Source: Rariglobus sp041662485
GTDB lineage: Bacteria > Verrucomicrobiota > Verrucomicrobiia > Opitutales > Opitutaceae
Length of the DNA stretch: 64,000 nt
Reading direction: 5' to 3'
Assembly (NCBI GenBank): GCA_041662485.1
Contig: JBAZSJ010000026.1
Span: 3,359 to 67,358, forward strand
Part shown: one piece after another, positions 1-8,415 of the stretch
Position numbering within the stretch: the first letter of the stretch is position 1
How the letters are laid out: every line of letters starts with the position of its first letter
Notes under the pieces: generated by a model
Told to the model about the DNA's origin: nothing
Database searches by the model: none
What the model saw: only the letters and a program-made list of their open reading frames with translations
Position numbers and translations under genes: made by a program

Positions 1-947
1 ACGTCATCCGCGACGACGCGTTGCGTTTGATGTTCGTCTGTTGCCATCCGGCCGTCGCCTCCGATTCCCAGGTCGTGCTCGCGCTCAAGGTGCTCGGCGG
101 CTTCGGAACGGGGGAAATCGCCCGCGCCTTCCTCACCAGCGACGCCGCCATCGAAAAACAACTCACGCGCACCAAGCAGCGCATCCAGGAGGCCGGCATC
201 GCCTTCGAACTGCCCGAGGGCGCCGACCTCACGCCTCGCCTCAACGGCGTGCTGGCGGCCCTCTATCTCCTCTTCAACGAAGGTTACAAAGCCTCTTCCG
301 GCGACCGACTTCTCCGCGAGGAACTCTGCCAGGAGGCGATCCGCCTCGCCTCGCTGCTGGTCGCGCATCCGGTCGGACGAACCCCTCGCAGCCACGCCCT
401 GCTCGCGCTCATGCTGCTGACGAGCGCACGGTTCCCCAGCCGGGTGAACGACCAAGGCGACCTGCTCCGCCTCGACGCGCAAGACCGTTCCAAGTGGGAC
501 CAGTCCCTGATCGAGCGCGGCCTGCAACACCTCGTCGAAGCCGCGCAAGGCGACGAGTTGAGCGAATATCACCTGCAAGCCGGGATAGCCGCCATTCATT
601 GCACCGCCCCCGATGCCGCGTCCACCGACTGGCAACGCATCCTCGCCCATTACGACGCCTTGCTGCGGATAAAACCCTCTCCCATCGTCGAGCTGAACCG
701 CGCGGTCGCCGTCGCCCACGTGCACGGCGCGCAGGCCGGGCTCGACGCCGTCGCGGCGATCCCGCGTCGCGACCGCTTGGAATCGCACTACCTGCTGCAT
801 GCCGTGGTCGGTGAACTGCACTGGCGTCTGCACGACCACCGTGCCGCCGCCGAAAACTTCCGCCGCGCGCTGACTCTCGCCCAAGTCGGCCCCGAACAAG
901 CCCACCTCACCCGTCTCCTTGAACGCGTGAACATCGCGTCCGCCTAA
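1..947 (+). CDS. ECF RNA polymerase sigma factor, ECF42-like (5' end cut by window)
   Basis: Sigma-70 family factor of the extracytoplasmic-function type with a long C-terminal TPR-like extension (DUF6596/COG4941 group). The reading frame is open from base 3, and the residues before the first possible start (IRDDALRLMFVCCHP) match the conserved core of this group, so the true start lies left of the window. The remains of region 4 (helix-turn-helix, GEIARAFLTSDAAIEKQLTR) are followed by about 200 residues of helical repeats with NRAVAVAHVHG and LHAVVGELHWRL, typical of ECF42. Members of this group usually lie next to a YCII/DGPF-domain gene, which would be outside the window. Family assignment is firm; its regulon is unknown. 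Confidence 0.85.
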   Translation, partial: VIRDDALRLMFVCCHPAVASDSQVVLALKVLGGFGTGEIARAFLTSDAAIEKQLTRTKQRIQEAGIAFELPEGADLTPRLNGVLAALYLLFNEGYKASSGDRLLREELCQEAIRLASLLVAHPVGRTPRSHALLALMLLTSARFPSRVNDQGDLLRLDAQDRSKWDQSLIERGLQHLVEAAQGDELSEYHLQAGIAAIHCTAPDAASTDWQRILAHYDALLRIKPSPIVELNRAVAVAHVHGAQAGLDAVAAIPRRDRLESHYLLHAVVGELHWRLHDHRAAAENFRRALTLAQVGPEQAHLTRLLERVNIASA

Positions 948-1600
948 AGTTCGTCCGCCGTCACGACCAGCAGGCGCGACTGCTCGCAACGCTTCCGCGA
1001 TTTTTCGACGCCAAGCGCATTCAGACCGAGCGTGTTGGCCACGGCCAGCACCGTGCCCACGCCGCAAAACGGATCGAAGACGACCTTCGCTCCCACCTGC
1101 TCCTTGGCAAAACGCACCGCCTGTCCCGCCGCCCGCACGCCCATCGCCCTCACCCATGGCAACCGCCCTGCGTCCGTGATGATGTCCGGCAACGGAAGCA
1201 CATCCGGACACTTCATCGTCCGTGACACCGCGATGAGATGCGTATACCCTGGACGCCCGTAAGTAAGCATTCCCGGAGGCCGGCGGCAGACGATCTTGTG
1301 AAGCAACACATGCGCCCCCGCGTCCTCGGCCGCGCGCACCACCATCGCCCCCTTGTCCACCCACACGCCGTCACGCTTGATGTCGGACTGAAAAAACAAC
1401 GCCGCGCCTTCGTCCGGCACCGCGTCCACGACCAGCCTCACCGCATCGAGAAACCACGCCCGCCACACCGGCAGGGCCATGCCAACCTCCGACACATCGG
1501 GCAGCGAAGTCACGGCGCATGCGCCTTCGATCCGTCCGCGCGCCTGCATCCAGGGAATGGCGTCGGCACAGTGGACCTCCCTCGATGGCGACGGATTCAT
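944..1600 (-). CDS. SAM-dependent methyltransferase with a variant catalytic motif
   Basis: About 218 residues. The order resembles beta-class amino-methyltransferases: a HCADAIPWM start, a catalytic-loop position, then a C-terminal SAM motif DPFCGVGTVLAVA. Where DNA methyltransferases carry DPPY this protein has TSLPD, so it is probably not an ordinary DNA N6/N4 methylase. Other conserved-looking stretches are HKIVCRRPPG and GYTHLIAVSR. I chose the ATG at 1600 (MNPSPSREV) because homology-like sequence begins there; an ATG at 1624 would overlap the upstream small gene by 11 bases. The stop overlaps the end of the sigma gene by 4 bases (convergent). Substrate unknown; RNA or protein are both possible. 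Confidence 0.7.
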   Translation of the reverse strand: MNPSPSREVHCADAIPWMQARGRIEGACAVTSLPDVSEVGMALPVWRAWFLDAVRLVVDAVPDEGAALFFQSDIKRDGVWVDKGAMVVRAAEDAGAHVLLHKIVCRRPPGMLTYGRPGYTHLIAVSRTMKCPDVLPLPDIITDAGRLPWVRAMGVRAAGQAVRFAKEQVGAKVVFDPFCGVGTVLAVANTLGLNALGVEKSRKRCEQSRLLVVTADEL

Positions 1601-1613
1601 CGGAAGAGGCGGT

Positions 1614-1856
1614 TTATTTACCATCCGTCGTTTTCGACGCGTAATGCGGGATGATCTGCTTGAGATGCCCCTGCACGATGGCGCCGACGGTATCGGCGGG
1701 CATGGACCCCTTGTGGAGTTCGAAGATCGCCACAAGCAGAGCCAGCTCGATGTCCACCTTCTTGGGCGAGGTCGCCTTCATCCCCGCGACGATCTCAAGC
1801 GCCTTCTTCTCTGCCTTCTTGTAGTCCAAAAAATTCTGGTCGGTCGGCGTTGCCAT
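1614..1856 (-). CDS. Small hypothetical protein (80 aa)
   Basis: Helical, lysine-rich, soluble-looking 80-residue protein with no signal peptide or membrane segment. It begins MATPTDQNFLDYKKAEKKAL and contains KKVDIELALLVAIFELHKGSMPADTV. It lies between menF and the methyltransferase gene on the same strand, 12 bases from menF, and its 3' end touches the start region of the methyltransferase, so the three may be co-transcribed. I recognise no family. Codon use fits its neighbours, which supports a real gene. Confidence 0.6.
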   Translation of the reverse strand: MATPTDQNFLDYKKAEKKALEIVAGMKATSPKKVDIELALLVAIFELHKGSMPADTVGAIVQGHLKQIIPHYASKTTDGK

Positions 1857-1868
1857 GATTTTATCCGG

Positions 1869-3284
1869 TCAGCCGAGCAGCGCGTCCTGCACGGCGTGAA
1901 ACTTGAGCTCGGTCTCCGCGTATTCCCGGTCGGGCTCCGAGCCGGCGACGATCCCGGCCCCTGCGTAGACGCGGGCGCTTGGTCCGTCGATCAACGCCGA
2001 CCGGATACCCACGAAAAACTCGCCGCCGCCCCGCGCGTTGAGCCAACCGAGCGCGCCGGCGTAGAGACCGCGCGGAAAACCCTCCAGCTCTCGAATCGCT
2101 TTCACGGCTGCCTCGCGGGGCGTGCCGCCGACCGCCGGCGTCGGGTGCAACCGGGCCAGCGCGTCGAGCAGACGCACGCCGTCCGGCAGCGCCGCCCGGA
2201 CGGGCGTGGCGAGGTGCTGGACATTGGCGAGACGACGGATGCCCGGCGTGTCGTCGAATTCCAGCTTCATGCCCAACGGGGCGAGACGCCGCACGATGGA
2301 GTCGAGCACGTGACGATGCTCGCGCAGATCCTTTTCGTTGTGCTGAAGGGCGGCGGCGAGCGCGGCGTCTTCGCTGGCGCCTAGGCCGCGGCGCGCCGAC
2401 CCGGCGAGCGCCTCGGTCTCGAACACGTTCTGACTTACGCGCACGAGCCGCTCGGGCGAGGCACCGATGAAACTGGGGCCAAGACCGGTGGCGGCGGAAA
2501 ATGCGTAGCAATCGGGAAAACGCTGGCGCAGGCCGTTGAGCACGCGCAGCGGGTGCAGCGGCTGGTCGGCCGTAAGGTCGATCGCGCGGGCGAGCACGAT
2601 TTTCTGAAACTCCCCCGCCCCGATGCGGTTGATCGCCTGGGCGACGGACGCACGGTAGTCGCCCACCTCGTTACGAATAAACGAAGGTTCGAAGGGCGCG
2701 GGTTCGTCCGCCGTCGCGGCATAGTTGAACCCGGCAAACTTGGCATGCGCGCGCCACACGCGCTCGGTCAGCGCGGCCAGATCGGCGTCCGGTGCGACCA
2801 GCAAATTGGCCACGGCCGTGGTCTTCGCACCGGCGCGGGCGACCTGCCAGCGGGGCACAAACACCTGCGCGGCGGGGAACGGTTCGCCCGGCTCGACCTC
2901 GTCGAGAAACGTAAAGCTCGTGAAAAAATGAGGCCCGCCAAACGGCGCGTCCACCGCGCCGACCGCGATCGTGTTCGCCAGCGTATCGTCCACGAAACGT
3001 TGGACCGATGCGAATCGATCCGCTCCATGAGCCGTGTGCGAAAGGATCGCCTCGGCCCCGGCGATGGCGGTCTCCAGCCCCGGACGCTCGGTGTAGAAAT
3101 GCGGCTGGTCCGGCTCGAAGATCGACTCGAGCACCGCCAGCGGATCGAGCGCGCCGACCGCGATGGAGATGCTCACCAGCTTCGACCGGTCATCCTTCCG
3201 GGCGGCCTCGCGGCACTGCGCAAGAAAGGCTCGCAGTGCGTCCGGCGAGGCGTTCTCCGCAGGATTGATTGGCAGGATGGTCAT
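1869..3284 (-). CDS. menF: Isochorismate synthase
   Basis: 471 residues, full length for the chorismate-utilising (anthranilate synthase component I/MenF/EntC) family. It converts chorismate to isochorismate, the first step toward menaquinone or an isochorismate-derived siderophore. Visible signatures: GEFQKIVLARAID, SFIGASPERLV, ETEALAGSARRG, the acidic metal-binding motif LHPTPAVGGTP and the C-terminal YAGAGIVAGSEPDREYAETE. The start at 3284 is the first ATG of a homologous-looking N-terminus. No other men gene is in the window, so menaquinone is the default expectation but not proven by context. Upstream lies an inverted repeat, then metG. Confidence 0.88.
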   Translation of the reverse strand: MTILPINPAENASPDALRAFLAQCREAARKDDRSKLVSISIAVGALDPLAVLESIFEPDQPHFYTERPGLETAIAGAEAILSHTAHGADRFASVQRFVDDTLANTIAVGAVDAPFGGPHFFTSFTFLDEVEPGEPFPAAQVFVPRWQVARAGAKTTAVANLLVAPDADLAALTERVWRAHAKFAGFNYAATADEPAPFEPSFIRNEVGDYRASVAQAINRIGAGEFQKIVLARAIDLTADQPLHPLRVLNGLRQRFPDCYAFSAATGLGPSFIGASPERLVRVSQNVFETEALAGSARRGLGASEDAALAAALQHNEKDLREHRHVLDSIVRRLAPLGMKLEFDDTPGIRRLANVQHLATPVRAALPDGVRLLDALARLHPTPAVGGTPREAAVKAIRELEGFPRGLYAGALGWLNARGGGEFFVGIRSALIDGPSARVYAGAGIVAGSEPDREYAETELKFHAVQDALLG

Positions 3285-3301
3285 CCGAATCTTTCTCTTT
3301 C

Positions 3302-3375
3302 CTCTTTCTCTTAATCTTTATCTTCCGAACGGCCAACACCGATCCTGACGAAAAAGAAAGATTAAGAAGAACGAG
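3302..3375. repeat. Imperfect inverted repeat between metG and menF
   Basis: The 102-base gap between menF (start 3284) and metG (stop 3387) is pyrimidine-rich on the left and purine-rich on the right. Arms at about 3302-3327 and 3349-3375 pair over roughly 25 bases around the shared core CTTAATCTTT. In RNA from the minus strand this would form a long AU-rich hairpin after metG. It may act as a transcription end for metG or be a decayed mobile repeat. Confidence 0.5.
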
Positions 3376-3386
3376 AACGATGAATA

Positions 3387-4922
3387 CTAGCTCGCCTTCG
3401 GCTCGGCCTGCGGACGCGGGAAGAGGATCGCGGTCTCGGCAACCTTGCTGCCGGTGAGACGCGCACCCCAGACGAGTTCATCCTTCCAGACCACGCCGGC
3501 CGTGTAGCCGAGCACGCCGTTGATTTTGACCGTTGTCTCGGGCATGACGGCGGGCAGCAGCGCGACGCCAAGGCGCAACGCCTCGGCCATCGTGGCGAGC
3601 GAAGTTTTGAGCAACGCCTGGTCCTTCGCCTCGGCGGACTTCCCGAGCTTCCACGGGGCGCGTTGCTCGATGTAGGCGTTGGTCGCGGTGATGAACGCAA
3701 ACGTGCGCTCCAGCGCGATGTGGAACTGGAAGCCTTCGCACAAGGGGATGACCTCGTCGCGCGTCTTTTCCCAGAGGGCCTTGAGCGCCTGCTCGGGTTC
3801 CTCGGAGACCTCGGCGGCGGGCACGACGCCGGCGGAGAACCGGTTGGTCATGTTGAGCGTGCGGTTGACGAGGTTGCCCAGGTTGTTGGCGAGTTCGCTG
3901 TTGTAGCGGATGAGAAACTGCTGGAGCGAAAAATCGCTGTCCTGGCCGACGCTCATCTCGCGGATGAGGAAGTAGCGCAGGGCGTCCACGCCGTATTGGT
4001 CGGCGAACGCGATGGGATCGACAAAGTTGCCCGTGCTCTTGGACATCTTGGTGCCGTTGATGGACCACCAACCGTGCGCGAGGAGCGACTTCGGCGGCTC
4101 GAGGCCGCAGGCCTTGAGCATGATGGGCCAGTAAACGGCGTGCGGAGGCACGAGGATGTCCTTGCCGATGACATGGAAATCGGCCGGCCAGAGACCGGGC
4201 TTGTCGATCACCGCCGAGTAGTAGTTCACCAGCGCGTCGAACCACACGTAGGTGACGAAGTTGTCGTCAAACGGCAGCGTGATACCCCATTCGAGGCGAT
4301 CCTTCGGACGGGAAATACAGAGGTCGTTGAGAGGCTCCGAGAGGAATTCGAACACCTGCTTCTGGCGATAGCGCGGGAAGACGAAGGCTTCGTTCTTCTT
4401 GAGGAACTCGATGAGCCAGTCCTGGTAGGAGGCCAGCTTGAAGAAGTAGTTGGACTCGGTGATCTCGGTCACCTCGCCGAAGATCTCGGGCCAGCGGCCG
4501 TCGGGATTGCGATCCTTGTCCTGGAGGAACTGCTCCTGACGCGTGGAGTAGAAGCCCTTGTATTCGGCCTTGTAGATCTCGCCCTTGTCGAAGAGCTGCT
4601 GGAGGAGCCGGCAGACGACCTTCTTGTGGCGCTCCTCGGTGGTGCGGATGAAGTCGTCGTTGGAGATGTTGAGCTTCTTGCAGACGGCGCGGAATTCCTC
4701 GGAGATCTCGTCGCAGAACTGCTGCGGAGGGATGCCGCGCTTCTTGGCGGTCTGCTGGACCTTCTGGCCGTGCTCGTCCACGCCGGTGAGAAAATAGACG
4801 TTGTCGCCCATGAGACGGCGGAAGCGGGCAATGACGTCCGTCAGCACCTTTTCGTAGGCGTGGCCGAGGTGCGGCGAACCGTTCACATAGTCGATCGCGG
4901 TCGTGATGTAGAAAGTCTTCAT
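3387..4922 (-). CDS. metG: Methionyl-tRNA synthetase
   Basis: 511 residues, the short form without a C-terminal dimerisation domain. It charges tRNA-Met in the cytoplasm. Class I signatures: HLGHAYEKV near the N-terminus (HIGH-like; residues about 18-26) and TKMSKSTGNFVDP for the KMSKS loop. The connective-peptide region reads YSTRQEQFLQDKDRNPDG where zinc-binding MetRS have cysteine pairs, so this enzyme lacks the usual zinc knuckle. The ATG at 4922 gives the standard MKTFYITTAIDYVNGSPHLG start. Confidence 0.96.
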   Translation of the reverse strand: MKTFYITTAIDYVNGSPHLGHAYEKVLTDVIARFRRLMGDNVYFLTGVDEHGQKVQQTAKKRGIPPQQFCDEISEEFRAVCKKLNISNDDFIRTTEERHKKVVCRLLQQLFDKGEIYKAEYKGFYSTRQEQFLQDKDRNPDGRWPEIFGEVTEITESNYFFKLASYQDWLIEFLKKNEAFVFPRYRQKQVFEFLSEPLNDLCISRPKDRLEWGITLPFDDNFVTYVWFDALVNYYSAVIDKPGLWPADFHVIGKDILVPPHAVYWPIMLKACGLEPPKSLLAHGWWSINGTKMSKSTGNFVDPIAFADQYGVDALRYFLIREMSVGQDSDFSLQQFLIRYNSELANNLGNLVNRTLNMTNRFSAGVVPAAEVSEEPEQALKALWEKTRDEVIPLCEGFQFHIALERTFAFITATNAYIEQRAPWKLGKSAEAKDQALLKTSLATMAEALRLGVALLPAVMPETTVKINGVLGYTAGVVWKDELVWGARLTGSKVAETAILFPRPQAEPKAS

Positions 4923-5043
4923 GGGCGGAGCAGGAAGAACAAACGCACGCCGCGGAAAATGTCGAAGATTTTGCTAAACGGACCGCAAAGGCGGCTTTGC
5001 CGTTGCCAGCGGGAAGGGCCGGCGCAAGTTGGAAGCCGTTCCC

Positions 5044-6075
5044 ATGCGTAACGCGCTCAGGCCCCTTCTGCTCGTCCTCGCCCTGTGCGTCATTGGATCC
5101 ACCGCGGCGCTCCTTCAAACTTGGGTGCATCGCCGCACCGTGGAGCGCCAGCATCGCGCCGGCGTGGTCCTGACCGATGGCGAACGGGAGGTCTTGCGCC
5201 AGTATCGCGCCGACCAGCAGACGGCCATTGTCGTGCTTCTCGGCGTGTCATTCACCGCGCTGCTTCTGATCACGCTCATGCCGGGACGCCGTCCCGAGGG
5301 AGACACCCCCGGATTGCAGGCGGTCCGCCAGGAGATCAAGGCCGCGGAGCACTTCGCCATGACGACCGCAACCCAGGGAGAAGCGCTCGTCCGGGAACGC
5401 GACGTTCGCCTGCGCACCGAGGAAAGCCTCCAGCTCCAGCAACGGCTCGTGAGCCAGACCCTCGATGAAAAAGTCCGCCTCGGGCGCGATCTTCACGACG
5501 GCACGATCCAGTCCCTCTACGCCACCGGCCTCGTGTTGGAATCCGCCCGGAACCTTTTGCAACGCGACCCCGCCGAGGCGACCCGGCGGCTGGACACCGC
5601 ACTGAAGACGATCAACGACACCATCCTCAGCGTGCGCAACCACATCAAGGGGCTCTCGCCGGACAACGTTCGACGCGACAGCCTGCTGGCCGTGCTCCGC
5701 GCCGTCGCGGAGGAGCTTGGCGCCGGACGCGCGGTGCTGTTCGACTACAAGATCGACGACACGGCCGCCCTCCGCATCTCCGCCGAGCAGCTCGCGCAGC
5801 TCGTCCCGCTCGTGCGCGAGGCCGTCAGCAACGCGCTGCGTCACGGCGGCGCGCGCAACATCACCTTGCGACTGCACGAGGGCGACAACGCCGTGTGCCT
5901 GCTGGTGCAGGACGACGGCCGCGGTTTTGCGACCGATGCGGACGGCGGGGGCGGACACGGACTTGCCAACATGCAGGCGCGCGCCGAGGGTATGGGCGGC
6001 CGCCTGGCCGTTGCCAGCGCCCCGGACACCGGCACGCGGATAGTCCTCACCCTTCCCATCCAATCCTCCTCATGA
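5044..6075 (+). CDS. Sensor histidine kinase, NarX/DesK type
   Basis: 343 residues. An N-terminal membrane segment (about 8-26) and a second hydrophobic segment (about 61-80) flank a short extracytoplasmic stretch. A coiled linker follows, then a HisKA_3 phospho-acceptor LGRDLHDGTIQSLYATG with H151, and an HATPase with REAVSNALRHG (N box) and DDGRGFATD (G1). The ATG at 5044 is preceded by GGAAG and gives a clean membrane anchor; an in-frame TTG at 5029 is less likely. The stop overlaps the next gene's start (ATGA), so kinase and regulator are translationally coupled. The short sensor region gives no clue to the stimulus. Confidence 0.88.
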   Translation: MRNALRPLLLVLALCVIGSTAALLQTWVHRRTVERQHRAGVVLTDGEREVLRQYRADQQTAIVVLLGVSFTALLLITLMPGRRPEGDTPGLQAVRQEIKAAEHFAMTTATQGEALVRERDVRLRTEESLQLQQRLVSQTLDEKVRLGRDLHDGTIQSLYATGLVLESARNLLQRDPAEATRRLDTALKTINDTILSVRNHIKGLSPDNVRRDSLLAVLRAVAEELGAGRAVLFDYKIDDTAALRISAEQLAQLVPLVREAVSNALRHGGARNITLRLHEGDNAVCLLVQDDGRGFATDADGGGGHGLANMQARAEGMGGRLAVASAPDTGTRIVLTLPIQSSS

Positions 6076-6731
6076 CCCCCACGCCCAAAGCCCCCCTGCG
6101 CGTGCTCATGGTGGACGACAGCGAGGTCGTGCGCATGGGATTGCGCGCCCTGCTTGGCGCCGACCCCTCGCTCAACATCGTCGCCGAGGCCCACAACGTC
6201 GCCTCCGCCGTCGAGGCCGCGACCCGCCACCAGCCCGACATCGTGCTGCTCGACATCCGCCTGCCCGACGGCACGGGCTTCGACGCCTGCCGGCAGATTT
6301 TGCAGCGTTCTCCCGCGACCCGCGTGCTCGTGCTGACTTCCGTCGCCGACGAGGACGTGGTGGACAACGCGATCCGCGCCGGCTCGCACGGTTATCTGCT
6401 GAAGGAAGTTCACGGCCGCGCCCTGCTGCAGGCGATCCACGACGTCGCGGCGGGCAAATCCATTCTCGATCCGGCCATCACCGCCCGCGTGCTCGCCCTC
6501 ATGCGATCCACGGCCCCGGCCACGAAGAACACCCTCGCGATGCTCTCGCCGCAGGAACATCGCGTGCTCGCCCTCATTTCAGAAGGGCACACCAACAAGG
6601 AGGTCGCCCAGGAGATGCTGCTGACCGAAAAGACGGTCAAAAATTACCTGAGCAATATTTTCGACAAGCTCCACGTCTCCCGTCGCGCCGAGGCCGCGGC
6701 CCTTTACGCCAAGGGCCAAGCCGGGCACTAG
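6072..6731 (+). CDS. NarL/FixJ-family response regulator
   Basis: 219 residues. Receiver domain with the acidic pocket VDDS near residues 14-17, phospho-acceptor D61 in LLDIRLPDG, and the conserved lysine in YLLKEV. The C-terminal LuxR-type helix-turn-helix reads LSPQEHRVLALISEGHTNKEVA, then TEKTVKNYLSNIFDKL. It is the DNA-binding partner of the kinase just upstream (4-base overlap). Its stop codon TAG lies inside the left end of a MITE-like element, so the element marks the 3' end of the operon. Confidence 0.92.
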   Translation: MTPTPKAPLRVLMVDDSEVVRMGLRALLGADPSLNIVAEAHNVASAVEAATRHQPDIVLLDIRLPDGTGFDACRQILQRSPATRVLVLTSVADEDVVDNAIRAGSHGYLLKEVHGRALLQAIHDVAAGKSILDPAITARVLALMRSTAPATKNTLAMLSPQEHRVLALISEGHTNKEVAQEMLLTEKTVKNYLSNIFDKLHVSRRAEAAALYAKGQAGH

Positions 6732-6879
6732 AGCGGTTTCAGGAAAACTATAGCCGCTGATCGGTCGTGAGGAGGACGGACCTCCAGGTCCGTCATGATA
6801 TTTCTCGAGGACGTCCACACGGATCGGACCTGGAGGTTCGACCTCCTTTACGGCCACAACTTTACTTAAACTGCACTAG
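6728..6879. repeat. MITE-like element, copy A, with REP-type palindromic core
   Basis: The outer ends are imperfect inverted repeats of about 28 bases: the left end starts CTAGAGCGGTTTCAGGAAAA, and the right end read on the minus strand starts CTAGTGCAGTTTAAGTAAAG. Both run into a TATAGCC/TGTGGCC edge. Inside are two palindromes built on GGACCTCCAGGTCC and GGACCTGGAGGTTCGACC. Copy B (57446-57570) shares the ends but has a different core. The left end overlaps the TAG stop of the response regulator. No transposase is encoded. Confidence 0.75.
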
Positions 6880-6975
6880 GGCCGTTTGCCGCGGTCGGAT
6901 AGAGGCTTTTTTTCGAGCCGGCGGCCCTAACAGACCGGGTGCTTTCGGTGATACCTTGGATGCATAGCCACCGCC

Positions 6976-7671
6976 GTGCATACCAACCGAATCCCTCCCT
7001 CAGCCGTCAGCCGTTCCTCCACCGCCGGCATCACCCTCGTGGAAATCACGGTCTCCATGACCATCCTCGCGATGATCATGACCGGGGTCATCGCCGTGTT
7101 GGTCCAATCGCGACGCCTGACCGAAGGCAGCATCGCCCAAAACTCCGCCACCACGATCGTGCAGGGCTATATCGAGCAGATGAAGAACATGGAGCTATCC
7201 GACCTGCCCTATTACACCAGCTCAGGCACGCTTATGCCGGGCAGCGGCACCACCGCCGACGCCACTCTTCCTTACTACAACTACACCAGCAACAGCCTCG
7301 TCACCGGCCCCAAAGCCGGCTGCACCGCCAGCAACGACATCTCCACCCGGCTCGACGAAACCAACAAGGATCCGCTGTTCATCTCATCCGGAACCCCGCC
7401 CGATACTTCCACGATCACGCCAGGAGCCGCCGCTCCCAGCGGGGTCGTCGACAACGTCAAGCTGATCGATATCAACGATACGGACGACAACTCCGACGAC
7501 CTGCAGCTCCGGCTCTGGGTGTGGGTTCAGGACATGACCGGCAGCGGCATCAGCGCCACCACGGTTCGCTCGATCACCATCATCTATCAATGGCGGGTCA
7601 AGGATGGCGCCCGGTTCCGCTACTCGCTCGGAAGCGTCCGAACTATTCGCTCCGACGTGCCCACATTTTGA
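6976..7671 (+). CDS. Type IV pilin-like (prepilin/pseudopilin) protein 1
   Basis: 231 residues with a GTG start. A short basic leader ends in STAG, followed by the class III signal ITLVEITVSMTILAMI, with the conserved Glu at +5 after the predicted prepilin-peptidase cut. The single hydrophobic helix is followed by a Ser/Thr/Asp-rich globular domain. First of three co-directional prepilin-like genes, with 2 bases to the next. It is expected to be processed at the inner membrane and to join a type II secretion or type IV pilus pseudopilus. No prepilin peptidase, ATPase or secretin gene is in the window. Confidence 0.75.
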   Translation: MHTNRIPPSAVSRSSTAGITLVEITVSMTILAMIMTGVIAVLVQSRRLTEGSIAQNSATTIVQGYIEQMKNMELSDLPYYTSSGTLMPGSGTTADATLPYYNYTSNSLVTGPKAGCTASNDISTRLDETNKDPLFISSGTPPDTSTITPGAAAPSGVVDNVKLIDINDTDDNSDDLQLRLWVWVQDMTGSGISATTVRSITIIYQWRVKDGARFRYSLGSVRTIRSDVPTF

Positions 7672-7673
7672 CC

Positions 7674-8384
7674 ATGAATCCTCTCGCACACCCTTCATAT
7701 CCCTCTCGCGGACTCCGGAAGGGATTCACGCTCGTCGAGGTGATCGTCGCCCTGACCGTCTTCGGCCTGGCGATGGTCGGCTGCCTCGGCTTCCTCATCC
7801 AATCCCTGAAATCGTATTCCTACGACACGTCAAAATTGTTCGTAAACCGCGACATCCGCACGTTCACCAACGAGCTGACGGACAACGCCACCTACGCAAA
7901 TTACTTCCTGATTTTCCCATCCTTCTCCGGCGACCGCAGCAGCACCGACCCTTCCACCGGAGTCACCTCCGACACCTCCGTCAACGACGGCCTCTCGGGA
8001 GACCTTCTCGTCCTCGTCTACAAGGACGACACCATTAACTCCGATGGCTCCACCAATGACACCAAGGTCAAACGGCTCATCGGCTACTACCGCTACGCCG
8101 ATCCTACATCCGCCTCCGACACCAGCGGCCAAGGCCCCGTCCGCACCTTTGATATCACGATCAGCCCGAGTTCCAGCGCTCCGGTCTGGAGCCTCCTTCC
8201 AAACGTTTCGACCATGAAAACCAACCCCCTGGTGCTCCAGCTTTCCGTTGGTTTGGCCGACCAGAAGCTCTTCTACAATTACTACGACCGCAGCATCATG
8301 GTAAAGGGACAGATCTTCCACGAGGGCAGACTGACCAAGGACGCTACCAACATCTACAACTTCACCGTCTCCCCGCGCGGCTGA
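7674..8384 (+). CDS. Type IV pilin-like (prepilin/pseudopilin) protein 2
   Basis: 236 residues. Leader ends SRGLRKG; the class III signal is FTLVEVIVALTVFGLA with Glu+5, followed by one hydrophobic helix to about residue 43. The rest is a soluble domain rich in Asp, Ser and Tyr. It starts 2 bases after the previous pseudopilin stop and is probably translated with it. By analogy to GspI/GspJ or PilV/PilW minor pilins it would help start the fibre; which one cannot be told by eye. Confidence 0.75.
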   Translation: MNPLAHPSYPSRGLRKGFTLVEVIVALTVFGLAMVGCLGFLIQSLKSYSYDTSKLFVNRDIRTFTNELTDNATYANYFLIFPSFSGDRSSTDPSTGVTSDTSVNDGLSGDLLVLVYKDDTINSDGSTNDTKVKRLIGYYRYADPTSASDTSGQGPVRTFDITISPSSSAPVWSLLPNVSTMKTNPLVLQLSVGLADQKLFYNYYDRSIMVKGQIFHEGRLTKDATNIYNFTVSPRG

Positions 8385-8415
8385 CGGCTTTTTCAACCTC
8401 GGCCCTTTCTCAGCC

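Noticed and set aside
1259..1283. AGTAAGCATTCCCGG inside the methyltransferase gene resembling the start of the composite repeats
   Set aside because: Only about 15 bases match, and the encoded PPGMLTYGRP looks like normal family sequence; probably chance.
3663..5051. A 462-residue plus-strand frame opposite metG
   Set aside because: Val/Leu/Glu/Asp low-complexity translation made by the GC-rich complement of metG; no signatures.
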